NCBI RefSeq assembly: GCF_012726295.1 | Contig: NZ_JABAOB010000002.1 | Coordinates: 434,001-498,000, forward strand | From: Chitinophaga sp. Ak27 | GTDB taxonomy: Bacteria > Bacteroidota > Bacteroidia > Chitinophagales > Chitinophagaceae | Length of the DNA: 64,000 nt | Direction: 5' to 3' | Shown: positions 20,601-26,531 of the stretch, one piece after another | Layout: every line of letters starts with the position of its first letter | Position numbering within the stretch: the first letter of the stretch is position 1 | Made by a program: the position numbers and the translations under genes | Notes under the pieces: model-generated | What the model was told of the DNA's origin: nothing | The model's input: only the letters and a program-made list of their open reading frames with translations | Databases searched by the model: none

Positions 20601-22160
20601 TCCGTAGCCAAACTCACTGCCACGGGCGCGGGTAAAAAAATCGGCCCTTCCATCGTATTACGCGTAATGGCCGGTGATACTATTCAGCTGAGCGCCAAAG
20701 CGTTTTACAAGTCGAATGGCCCCAAGGATGGTAAATCCGCTATGGTCACCGCAGAAAATATGGTGACCGACCTGATGGAGGCATTCGGCGGAAATGCCGG
20801 GCAGAATAATGGCGCACACGGCGAGGCCGCATCAGACCAATTGACACCCTTTAACAGTAATTTCTATAACAACGACTACCGCCGCTTGAAAGAGAAAGAA
20901 CCGGATCAACTCAATAGCGATCGCCCCAAAGCCTATCTTAATTTTGTACTTTTCGATGATGAGTTTAAATTAGTAGAAGAAAATAGTGGAGTAAAACAAG
21001 TGAAAGCAACACCAGATGAGTTGCAGACGCTCGGCCAGGATAAGATGGTGATTAAAAAGACAGGGTTCTTATATGCTTATACCAGTAATGAAAGTGCAGA
21101 GCCGGTGTTTTTTGATAATATCATACTGGGTGTTAATTCTGGACCTTTGTTAGAAGAAACGCATTATTATCCATTTGGGTTGACGATGGCGGGGATATCC
21201 TCGAATGCACTGAAAGGTACAAACTATGCGGAGAATAGACTCAAGTATAATGGTAAGGAACTGCAGAATAAGGAGTTTGCAGATGGGAGTGGGTTGGAGT
21301 GGTATGACTATGGTGCGAGGATGTATGACGCGCAGATAGGAAGATGGGGAGGTACCGATCCCAAAGTCGATATATATAGTTCGCTAAGTCCATATAACTA
21401 TTGTTTAAATAACCCTATCAAATATATAGATCCGAATGGGGAGGATGTTTATTTAGTTATATGGTATACAGATAATGGGGAAATAGGGCATGCAGGTATT
21501 GCAACAGACAATTATCGAGTAGAAAAATATAAACAGAAGGAAAGATATCGCGACGAAAATGGCAAGAAGCAAACGAGAGAGGTGGAGAAGGAGCGGATGA
21601 TAAGGGATGGAACAGTCACTTATTTTGATTTTTGGCCAGGCGAGGATGGAGCAGGGAAGAAGAATTTTGATAGTGACCAGGGTGGTATTATACAAAGGAA
21701 AAAGAATGTTACTCTTGACCAGCTTCTTAATACGGATATTGGTATAGGAGAGAAGCGGTCTGCTGGCGGTGTAGTACAATTTACAGCGGATGCCGCAGCT
21801 ACGACAAGTGTTTATAAAGGCATAGAAAAGCAGTATGAAGATCAAAAGTTAGATAATGTTCAATATAATGGGGCTACTCATAACTGTTCGAATTTTGCTT
21901 TGAATGGATTGAATTTGTTATATAGCTTCAAACCTGGATTTGGGACTGAGAATATAAACACAGACGGGAATCGTTGGTTGAGAATTCCGGCCGTGAATAT
22001 AAATTCTGTAACGCCCAATTTTTTATTTAACGGGGCTTCGAAGTTTGTAAATACCACGGGACTTGGAAAAGTCTTAAAAACAGATACTAAAAAAGCAGGA
22101 AATGATTTTATAAATGCTGTTACGAGACAATACGCATCTGACAAAACACCTGGAAAATAA
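17658..22160 (+). CDS. exported RHS protein (DUF6443 N-terminus) with C-terminal permuted papain-like toxin domain
   Basis: 1500 residues. The signal peptide (VVALLISGLSVSA) leads into the DUF6443-type start of Bacteroidota RHS proteins (QTTQYVDGLGRPLQIVAKA, VYDAFGREQTKYLPY). YD repeats fill about 280-930 (YDGRNRMMVKKVPG, YDKVNRLVSAPF, FDYFVKDHLGNVRMVLTD). The RHS core closes with EWYDYGARMYDAQIGRWGGT and YNYCLNNPIKYIDPNGED at about 1257. The final 242 residues are a separate domain: GHAGIATDNY holds His1278 and HNCSNFALNGLNLLY holds Cys1410. The His-before-Cys order fits permuted papain-like (LRAT/YiiX-like) enzymes. A candidate immunity gene starts 9 bp later. Base composition shifts to AT-rich in the last domain. 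Confidence 0.88.
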   Translation: MVLNMFRTGLVVALLISGLSVSAQTPGGPAYPGASPVPLPAAYTNAVINFVRTWEPVVATTDTSFVANPARLITEVRQTTQYVDGLGRPLQIVAKAISPAGKDMVTPIVYDAFGREQTKYLPYPASVSDGKFKTDPFTNQKSFYLTQTPRESVYYSRIDFETSPLNRVVKTYAPGNSWAKNDLSGVERGGNRPVENQYLVNTTADSVRIWDFINGLVIPTSAAGRIYTAGQLYKNVTIDEAGGQVLEYKDKEGRVVLKKVQLSATPGTGHMGWLCTYYAYDDLGNLRFVIPPKAVEAALGSSWVISTTVAGELCFIYRYDGRNRMMVKKVPGADSTEMVYDVRDRLAFSRDGNMKGKNWLATFYDGLNRPIMTALYKNASATRESLQTTLNGVNGSSSQTIAYSFPVPTDLILDSFDLKPLYQASNSIAVVDGFDTGAGATTDMVINPTATSGSGNVAASSTLLAIPTDSLTPLTYTYYDDYTFPGAQSYASSDNAKPQADGGLNAEALPATRSNMTKGLVTGTKVRILGTQQWLTTTNCYNDKGRVIQVLTENINGGLDIMTSLYDFNGKVLSTYLRHKNLRSSLSPQTTVLTMLHYDAAGRLTSVKKRLNDASSTLDKTIAVNTYDELGQLKTKRLGIVGSSQLETLTYDYNIRGWLTGINKAYANTAGSAANWFGQTLAYDSGFTALQYNGNIAGSTWKSKSDGIARAYGYSYDKVNRLVSAPFSQQNSGSTNWTADQKDFSVSNLGYDANGNILAMNQMGMSGTTKIPLDQLTYTYRPTSNKLGAVVDGVNTATAKLGDFNNGTNSGDDYDYDTNGNLIKDLNKNITSITYNHLNLPDSIVITGKGRIKYLYDAAGVKWRKIVTDKTTSTDKVTVTDYIGGFAYQNDTLQFLAHEEGRIRPIFKTGQATQYPFDYFVKDHLGNVRMVLTDQTDFTMYAATMEAPAAATETALFSNIDNTRTDKPVGYPADESAGQNASVAKLTATGAGKKIGPSIVLRVMAGDTIQLSAKAFYKSNGPKDGKSAMVTAENMVTDLMEAFGGNAGQNNGAHGEAASDQLTPFNSNFYNNDYRRLKEKEPDQLNSDRPKAYLNFVLFDDEFKLVEENSGVKQVKATPDELQTLGQDKMVIKKTGFLYAYTSNESAEPVFFDNIILGVNSGPLLEETHYYPFGLTMAGISSNALKGTNYAENRLKYNGKELQNKEFADGSGLEWYDYGARMYDAQIGRWGGTDPKVDIYSSLSPYNYCLNNPIKYIDPNGEDVYLVIWYTDNGEIGHAGIATDNYRVEKYKQKERYRDENGKKQTREVEKERMIRDGTVTYFDFWPGEDGAGKKNFDSDQGGIIQRKKNVTLDQLLNTDIGIGEKRSAGGVVQFTADAAATTSVYKGIEKQYEDQKLDNVQYNGATHNCSNFALNGLNLLYSFKPGFGTENINTDGNRWLRIPAVNINSVTPNFLFNGASKFVNTTGLGKVLKTDTKKAGNDFINAVTRQYASDKTPGK

Positions 22161-22169
22161 ATTTAAAAT

Positions 22170-22667
22170 ATGCGAATTTTTTTAATTTCTCTTATCGGTT
22201 TCCTAATCGGATTAAATTTGGGTTGTATAAACTCCAATTCTAAAAGGAAAAAAGAAAATATTGACACGACCGGAGTTTATCTAAGCAGTAATTTATTTGT
22301 TAGAGCAATTTCAACTAAAGACACCTTAGTATTTAACAAAGTCATAGATGGAGATAAATTGTTTGTTTATCTAAAGCGTAGGCATCCGGGGGAGTCCCTA
22401 AGCAGGCAAGAACTATTTTTTCCTTTCTTTTTTGTTTTTAGTCCACTTAAGATGCGGATGGACTCGCTCATTGCTAAAAGAGATGAAAATTTATTCCGGA
22501 TGTTTAAAATCAATTCTATTAAATATTTAGATGAAAATGAAGCCGAAATTGAAGTGCTCTGGAACACAACTTTATCTGATGAAAACCAGAGAATTTCTTT
22601 GATTTTAATCAAGGAAAATAAAGATTGGAAAATAAAAGGAGCCGAGTGGGAGGAGTTGCCTGAATAG
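22170..22667 (+). CDS. putative lipoprotein, candidate immunity protein to the RHS toxin domain
   Basis: 165 residues starting 9 bp after the RHS stop codon. The N-terminus FLISLIGFLIGLNLGC is a signal peptide that may end in a lipobox, although Asn at -3 is not canonical. The rest ends in strands such as DENEAEIEVLWNTTLSD and ISLILIKENKDWKIKGAEWE, which recall small NTF2/DUF4878-like folds. No family was firmly recognised. A periplasmic or membrane-anchored location would suit protection against an incoming enzyme delivered to the periplasm. The role as immunity protein is inferred from position, size and AT-rich composition. Confidence 0.6.
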   Translation: MRIFLISLIGFLIGLNLGCINSNSKRKKENIDTTGVYLSSNLFVRAISTKDTLVFNKVIDGDKLFVYLKRRHPGESLSRQELFFPFFFVFSPLKMRMDSLIAKRDENLFRMFKINSIKYLDENEAEIEVLWNTTLSDENQRISLILIKENKDWKIKGAEWEELPE

Positions 22668-22811
22668 ACATTGATAGAATTAATTTTAGAAGAAACGCGT
22701 TACTATCTATTTGAGTTGGCGACGGCAGAAATTCATACAGACAAAAAGCCTGGATACATGAGGGGAAGTGGGATAGATGCTGGAACACCGCCTGCAAAGA
22801 AGGGTATTTGA
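22668..22811 (+). pseudogene. displaced fragment of an RHS core and toxin tail
   Basis: Directly after the stop of the preceding gene, and in the same frame, 47 codons remain open. Bases 22686-22730 match RHS bases 21150-21194 at 36 of 45 positions, all nine differences being transitions. The translation LEETRYYLFELA parallels LEETHYYPFGLT in the RHS core. It then runs into unrelated sequence ending GIDAGTPPAKKGI before a TGA. This looks like the remains of an older RHS tip, left when a new toxin/immunity cassette was inserted in front of it. Confidence 0.7.
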
Positions 22812-22825
22812 CTTTGAAGTATACC

Positions 22826-23188
22826 ATGATGGAATTCGATTTTGATGATTGCTATTGGCATGATTCTATTTTAGAAAGTATCTTCCTTGACAGAAAAGAT
22901 TTAGGGAATAATGATATTATTGAGATTATTGTTGACTGGTATGACATACCAAGGTCAAAAATAATTTTCAAAGGAGTTTGTTTATTTAAAGCAACCATGA
23001 ATTCAGGTATTCATGTTAAAGAAGCAATAGATATAGGCTATATAGGTCCTGCAGATGACCCAGATTTGCTGTCTTTTTATAAAAAATGGAAAGGTGCTTT
23101 TGATAGTGTTAAATTGAATTGCTATATAATTAAGACTTCCTCTACTGGCAGTGAAATAAAAATACTCGCCGAAGGGGTTGAAATATAG
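22826..23188 (+). CDS. small protein with WHDS motif, candidate orphan immunity protein
   Basis: 120 residues from ATG 22826 (22829 is equally possible; a TTG at 22808 would overlap the RHS fragment). The N-terminus FDFDDCYWHDSILESIFLDR carries a WHDS-type motif followed by alternating strands (IIEIIVDWYDI, KIIFKGVCLFKATMNSG), a pattern seen in small immunity-like proteins of Bacteroidota RHS regions. There is no signal peptide or membrane segment, so it would act in the cytoplasm. It follows the displaced RHS fragment, which suggests it protected against the toxin that fragment once carried. A strong hairpin follows. Confidence 0.6.
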   Translation: MMEFDFDDCYWHDSILESIFLDRKDLGNNDIIEIIVDWYDIPRSKIIFKGVCLFKATMNSGIHVKEAIDIGYIGPADDPDLLSFYKKWKGAFDSVKLNCYIIKTSSTGSEIKILAEGVEI

Positions 23189-23214
23189 CGATGTGTTAAC
23201 TTTTAGCTTAGCAG

Positions 23215-23251
23215 TATAATAGGCCGTAGGTAGTGCCTACGGCTTATTATA
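23215..23251 (+). terminator. strong hairpin terminator candidate
   Basis: TATAATAGGCCGTAGG and CCTACGGCTTATTATA form a 16-bp stem with one G-T pair and the loop TAGTG. It lies 27 bp after the stop at 23188. No long T tract follows, but the AT-rich stem base is symmetrical, so it may work in both directions. Confidence 0.55.
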
Positions 23252-23304
23252 CGAGTGTATCACGTGGGTTCATTAGAAATGGTATTCACCTTTTTTAAGG
23301 CACA

Positions 23305-23598
23305 ATGAATATTATGGAAAGAACTCATTACAGTTTCAAGAGACTTTTTCTAGCTTACCTATTTGGATATATGCCCTTTGGATTGCTTGCTGCGATTCTT
23401 TCTTTAGTGCATATTTTACCGGTACATTTTAATGAACGTCCTTATTATGGGGTAACAGGTTTTCTAATAGCCGTTTTAACTATACCTTTTTTCGGACTTA
23501 TTTTTAGTGTTTTAAATTGGGTTTATTTGAACTTTGGCAGCTTTGTATATCGTTGTGTGCTTAAGGTGTTGAAAATTGAAGAAAAGCGAAATGACTGA
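23305..23598 (+). CDS. small membrane protein of unknown function
   Basis: 97 residues with two hydrophobic segments, at about 14-38 (FLAYLFGYMPFGLLAAILSL) and 48-72 (GFLIAVLTIPFFGLIFSVLN), and a basic C-terminus (KVLKIEEKRND). The start could be 23305 or 23314. No family was recognised. It sits in the AT-rich region behind the RHS gene, where small membrane proteins are common and may be immunity proteins. It is preceded by a terminator, so it needs its own promoter. Confidence 0.55.
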   Translation: MNIMERTHYSFKRLFLAYLFGYMPFGLLAAILSLVHILPVHFNERPYYGVTGFLIAVLTIPFFGLIFSVLNWVYLNFGSFVYRCVLKVLKIEEKRND

Positions 23599-23674
23599 TA
23601 TGACTATATTTTTGGTCGGCTAAACAAAGCGTTAATACGCTTTGCACTTGCATACAGGGCTATAAACAAGCAGG

Positions 23675-24079
23675 ATGAAGATATATTTATGGGAAGGAAT
23701 TATAACGGTCTTAGCTTGTTTAATGATGACTCTTGGGAATTATCGACAATATTTGGCAGAGCGTGATGGTACCAAGTAAGAATGCAGATATTAAAAATGC
23801 CTGGTAGTTGCATTGGAACCAAGGTGAAACATCATGCTAAATTTATCTATGAAAAAAAAGTATGTAAAACAAGTCGGTGGCTCCTTCTGTGATAAACATT
23901 GGGAGGGAGAGTATGTGGAAATGAAATATATTGATGGAGTATCTTTCATTATGTTTCCATCGGAAACCGTAGTTCCGGCCTTCTATATACTTTTTGCGAG
24001 CTTAATGTTCGGAATGGGGAGCATAATCTATTATGTATGCTGCCCGAGTAGCACAACGCCAATGCTATCAAATGTATAA
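23675..24079 (+). pseudogene. frameshifted small membrane protein (DUF3592-like)
   Basis: Three fragments read as one protein. Frame A from 23675 gives MKIYLWEGIITVLACLMMTL and then NYRQYLAERDGTK before a stop. A second frame gives VRMQILKMPGSCIGTKVKHH then AKFIYEKK. The first frame resumes after an eight-A run at 23852-23859 with YVKQVGGSFCDKHWEGEYVE, then MKYIDGVSFIMFP and a second membrane segment. Membrane helix, small beta domain with paired cysteines, membrane helix is the layout of DUF3592-type proteins. Two opposite one-base shifts would repair it. Alternatively only 23834-24079 is a real short gene. Confidence 0.5.
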
Positions 24080-24479
24080 CTGGATTTTTGTAAGCACCTA
24101 CAAATACTATTCAAAATTCAAAAATGAAACGCCCAGATTTAGCGCTGCTGCCGTAGTTACGATCAGCCAATTTATCACTACCATTTTTATTTTGATCTTG
24201 TTAAAGAAGTTTTCGGTATGGGATTTTTCAAGATATATACCAAACAAATTAATTGCGGTGCCGATTATGGTTGGCTGGATGCTAATCATGTATAACTATT
24301 ACTCTGAGAAGAGAATTGTTATGCTGCTTGATGCGTTCGAACAGTTACCTAAATGGAAACGGAAATTCTGGGCGGTCATGAGTGTAGTATTCTTCTTATT
24401 GCCGATGATTTTATTTCGGATTTGCTGCGAGAAAGTAACTGGATTCGGAAATATATTTAAAAGAAATGTACAATACTGA
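24072..24479 (+). CDS. small polytopic membrane protein of unknown function
   Basis: 135 residues from ATG 24072, chosen because the ORF upstream of it reads through the preceding gene; 24033 is an earlier in-frame start. There are three hydrophobic segments: AVVTISQFITTIFILILL, LIAVPIMVGWMLIMY and WAVMSVVFFLLPMILF. The N-terminus MYNWIFVSTYKYYSKFKNE is aromatic and basic. Similar small membrane proteins occur among RHS-associated genes in Bacteroidota, but no function is assigned. It overlaps the preceding broken gene by 8 bp, so the two probably formed one unit. Confidence 0.6.
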   Translation: MYNWIFVSTYKYYSKFKNETPRFSAAAVVTISQFITTIFILILLKKFSVWDFSRYIPNKLIAVPIMVGWMLIMYNYYSEKRIVMLLDAFEQLPKWKRKFWAVMSVVFFLLPMILFRICCEKVTGFGNIFKRNVQY

Positions 24480-24531
24480 AAATAGACCAATTAATTCAAC
24501 ACACCTTTGTTAACTTAAACACCTTATCTCT

Positions 24532-25692
24532 ATGCGTTTTCTTCTCAAACCTTTACTCTTTACCGTAATTTTCCTGTTTAACCTACCCCACCTCTACGCT
24601 GCAAAACCGGCAGGAATAGGCGATTGGGTCCTTCTCGGCGCCACTAACGAACCAAGCTCGCCGTGGGGATTACAGTACTTTAAACTACTCCAGGTAAATA
24701 GCGATGCCCACCGTTATGCCAGTATTTACGAAGTGAGTATCCAGGGAGATGCTAATTATTTCGAGCGTCAGGGTACTTACCAGATTAGGGTAGACAAATA
24801 TGAAGGAACTACTGGCCGATTTGACGGGTTGGAAGTGAGATGTATTTCCGGTAATCCCGCTGCGGCTACTTTTTATGTCTTTAATAATGCGCTATGGCTG
24901 CGCTCTAATTATCAATGGGGTAACGTGTATTACCGCCCGGTTGCTGATTATGGAGCAATTCCATTAAATGCAGCTCCTTTCGGCCAAACGGTAACCGCGC
25001 CGGTTGGATTTGTCGCGAGCACCGGCACATCAGGCATCAAATGCGATTTCGACAACAATCAATTTTACTTGTTGCCGTCAACAGATGTAAAAGGAAATAT
25101 GACAGTGCCGGGTAGTGTAGGCATTGGAACCAGCCCCAATTACCCTTTACACCTGGTCTCCCGCGGAAATACAAACAAAGCGGCTGCTTACCTCTGGGGC
25201 GAAAATTACGGGCTCGCTATTGGAACATTATCTAAATCGGCGGCTCAGTATGCGCTGGCTGTGCTGGGGAATGCGAATACAGATGGAAGCTCTGCCACGG
25301 GAGGGGCTAATCCCTTGCTGTATGTAAGAAACGATGGCAATGTAGGAATCGGTACCACCTTACCCCAGGCTAAGTTAGCCGTTAACGGCGACCTCTTCGC
25401 CAAGCGCGTGAAGGTCACCCAAGCCGGCTGGCCGGATTTTGTATTTCACGACACCTACCAACTACCCTCCTTACAGGAAGTAGAGCATTTTGTAAAAAAC
25501 AATAAACACCTGCCAACCATTCCTTCTGAAAAAGAGATTAACACCAATGGTCTTGATATAGGAGAAATGGAGAAATTGTTATTGCAGAAGGTAGAAGAAC
25601 AGATGCTCTATATCATAGAGCTGAATAAAAAGTTGGAAGCTTCTTTAGAACGAACCCGCAAATTAGAACAACAAATGGCTGGTAAGAAATAA
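24532..25692 (+). CDS. secreted fibre-like protein, paralogue of the gene at 11765
   Basis: 386 residues with signal peptide ending LPHLYA. The N-terminal half (residues about 25-190) is a beta-rich domain without a recognised family. It is followed by fibre units SVGIGTSPNYPLHLVSRG and VGIGTTLPQAKLAVNGDL and by the conserved C-terminal block WPDFVF, YQLPSLQEVEHFVKNNKHLP, LDIGEMEKLLLQKVEEQMLY with a terminal coiled coil. Over this last block it clearly matches the protein at 11765, while the N-terminal domains differ. That is consistent with a common trimerising stalk carrying different tips. It closes the RHS island; a two-way terminator follows. Confidence 0.78.
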   Translation: MRFLLKPLLFTVIFLFNLPHLYAAKPAGIGDWVLLGATNEPSSPWGLQYFKLLQVNSDAHRYASIYEVSIQGDANYFERQGTYQIRVDKYEGTTGRFDGLEVRCISGNPAAATFYVFNNALWLRSNYQWGNVYYRPVADYGAIPLNAAPFGQTVTAPVGFVASTGTSGIKCDFDNNQFYLLPSTDVKGNMTVPGSVGIGTSPNYPLHLVSRGNTNKAAAYLWGENYGLAIGTLSKSAAQYALAVLGNANTDGSSATGGANPLLYVRNDGNVGIGTTLPQAKLAVNGDLFAKRVKVTQAGWPDFVFHDTYQLPSLQEVEHFVKNNKHLPTIPSEKEINTNGLDIGEMEKLLLQKVEEQMLYIIELNKKLEASLERTRKLEQQMAGKK

Positions 25693-25693
25693 C

Positions 25694-25730
25694 AATAACG
25701 GTCACCAGTAAAGCTCTGGTGGCCGTTATT
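25694..25730. terminator. bidirectional terminator between convergent genes
   Basis: AATAACGGTCACCAG pairs with CTGGTGGCCGTTATT (one wobble) across a seven-base loop. It fills the 43-bp gap between the fibre gene and the minus-strand peptidase gene and carries A/T tracts on both flanks. Confidence 0.8.
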
Positions 25731-25735
25731 ACAAA

Positions 25736-26524
25736 TCATTGTTCCGTTTCCATCTTCCCCGGATCCTGCCGGAATATCTTCGTCAGCATCTCATACAACT
25801 CCGGGTGTTTCTCCGCCAGCAAATCCGGCCGCTCAAAAAAGTACTCTGATATCACCGCAAAAAACTCTGCTTCATTGAAGGCTGCATATGGATTAATATC
25901 GGTATGCCCTTCGGAAATTTCCTGTATGGTCTGATGCACTAGCTTCATCCAGGGAATGCTGTAGCTGTGCTCCATCAGTTTGGTAGGCATTCCATCAATA
26001 AGGCCGTCTGTTTTGTCCAGCAAGTGCACGAATTCATGGATGGCGGTATTGTTTTTATCTGTCATATTAGCGAAACCTTCCCGCAGCGCGGAGCGCGACA
26101 AGATCATCTGTCCGTTTAATGGACCGGTGCCTACCATGCCTAAGATATTGCGGTTATTGCCTTCGTACTGGTAGGTGGAGTCGAAGGTGTCGGGGTAGAG
26201 GATTACGTTAGTGAGATTAAAATACTCCCAGTCTTTAAATCCAAAAATAGGGATGATGGCGCTGGCGGCCACTAATACGCGGTCCAGCGGTTCTACTATA
26301 ACGCCTACGCCTTCGATATGCGTTCTTCTGAGAAAACGTTGCACCATGGCTTCAAACCGAGTTTTTTCTGCTGGCGGTAACTGCTGGTAATAGCGTACAT
26401 GTTCCTGTAGCAACGCCTGGTAGTCTATTGGCACCGCACTTTTCTTCAGCTGCCTGCGACTGTACATATTTTTGAAGTACAGGAACAGGATCAATCCTAT
26501 CATTATCAATCCAAATAAAACCAT
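25736..26524 (-). CDS. membrane-anchored MtfA-family (M90) zinc peptidase
   Basis: 262 residues from ATG 26524, which leaves 7 bp to the upstream stop; a longer frame from 26590 would overlap that gene. An N-terminal membrane helix (MVLFGLIMIGLILFLYF) is followed by the MtfA domain. IHEFVHLLDKTDG carries the HExxH zinc site at about 163-167, and FNEAEFFAVISEYFFERP resembles the downstream metal-binding glutamate region of MtfA. E. coli MtfA is a soluble 265-residue peptidase that binds the Mlc repressor; the added membrane anchor is common in Bacteroidota homologues. It is encoded directly after an M28 peptidase. The substrate is unknown. Confidence 0.87.
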   Translation of the reverse strand: MVLFGLIMIGLILFLYFKNMYSRRQLKKSAVPIDYQALLQEHVRYYQQLPPAEKTRFEAMVQRFLRRTHIEGVGVIVEPLDRVLVAASAIIPIFGFKDWEYFNLTNVILYPDTFDSTYQYEGNNRNILGMVGTGPLNGQMILSRSALREGFANMTDKNNTAIHEFVHLLDKTDGLIDGMPTKLMEHSYSIPWMKLVHQTIQEISEGHTDINPYAAFNEAEFFAVISEYFFERPDLLAEKHPELYEMLTKIFRQDPGKMETEQ

Positions 26525-26531
26525 CTTAACA

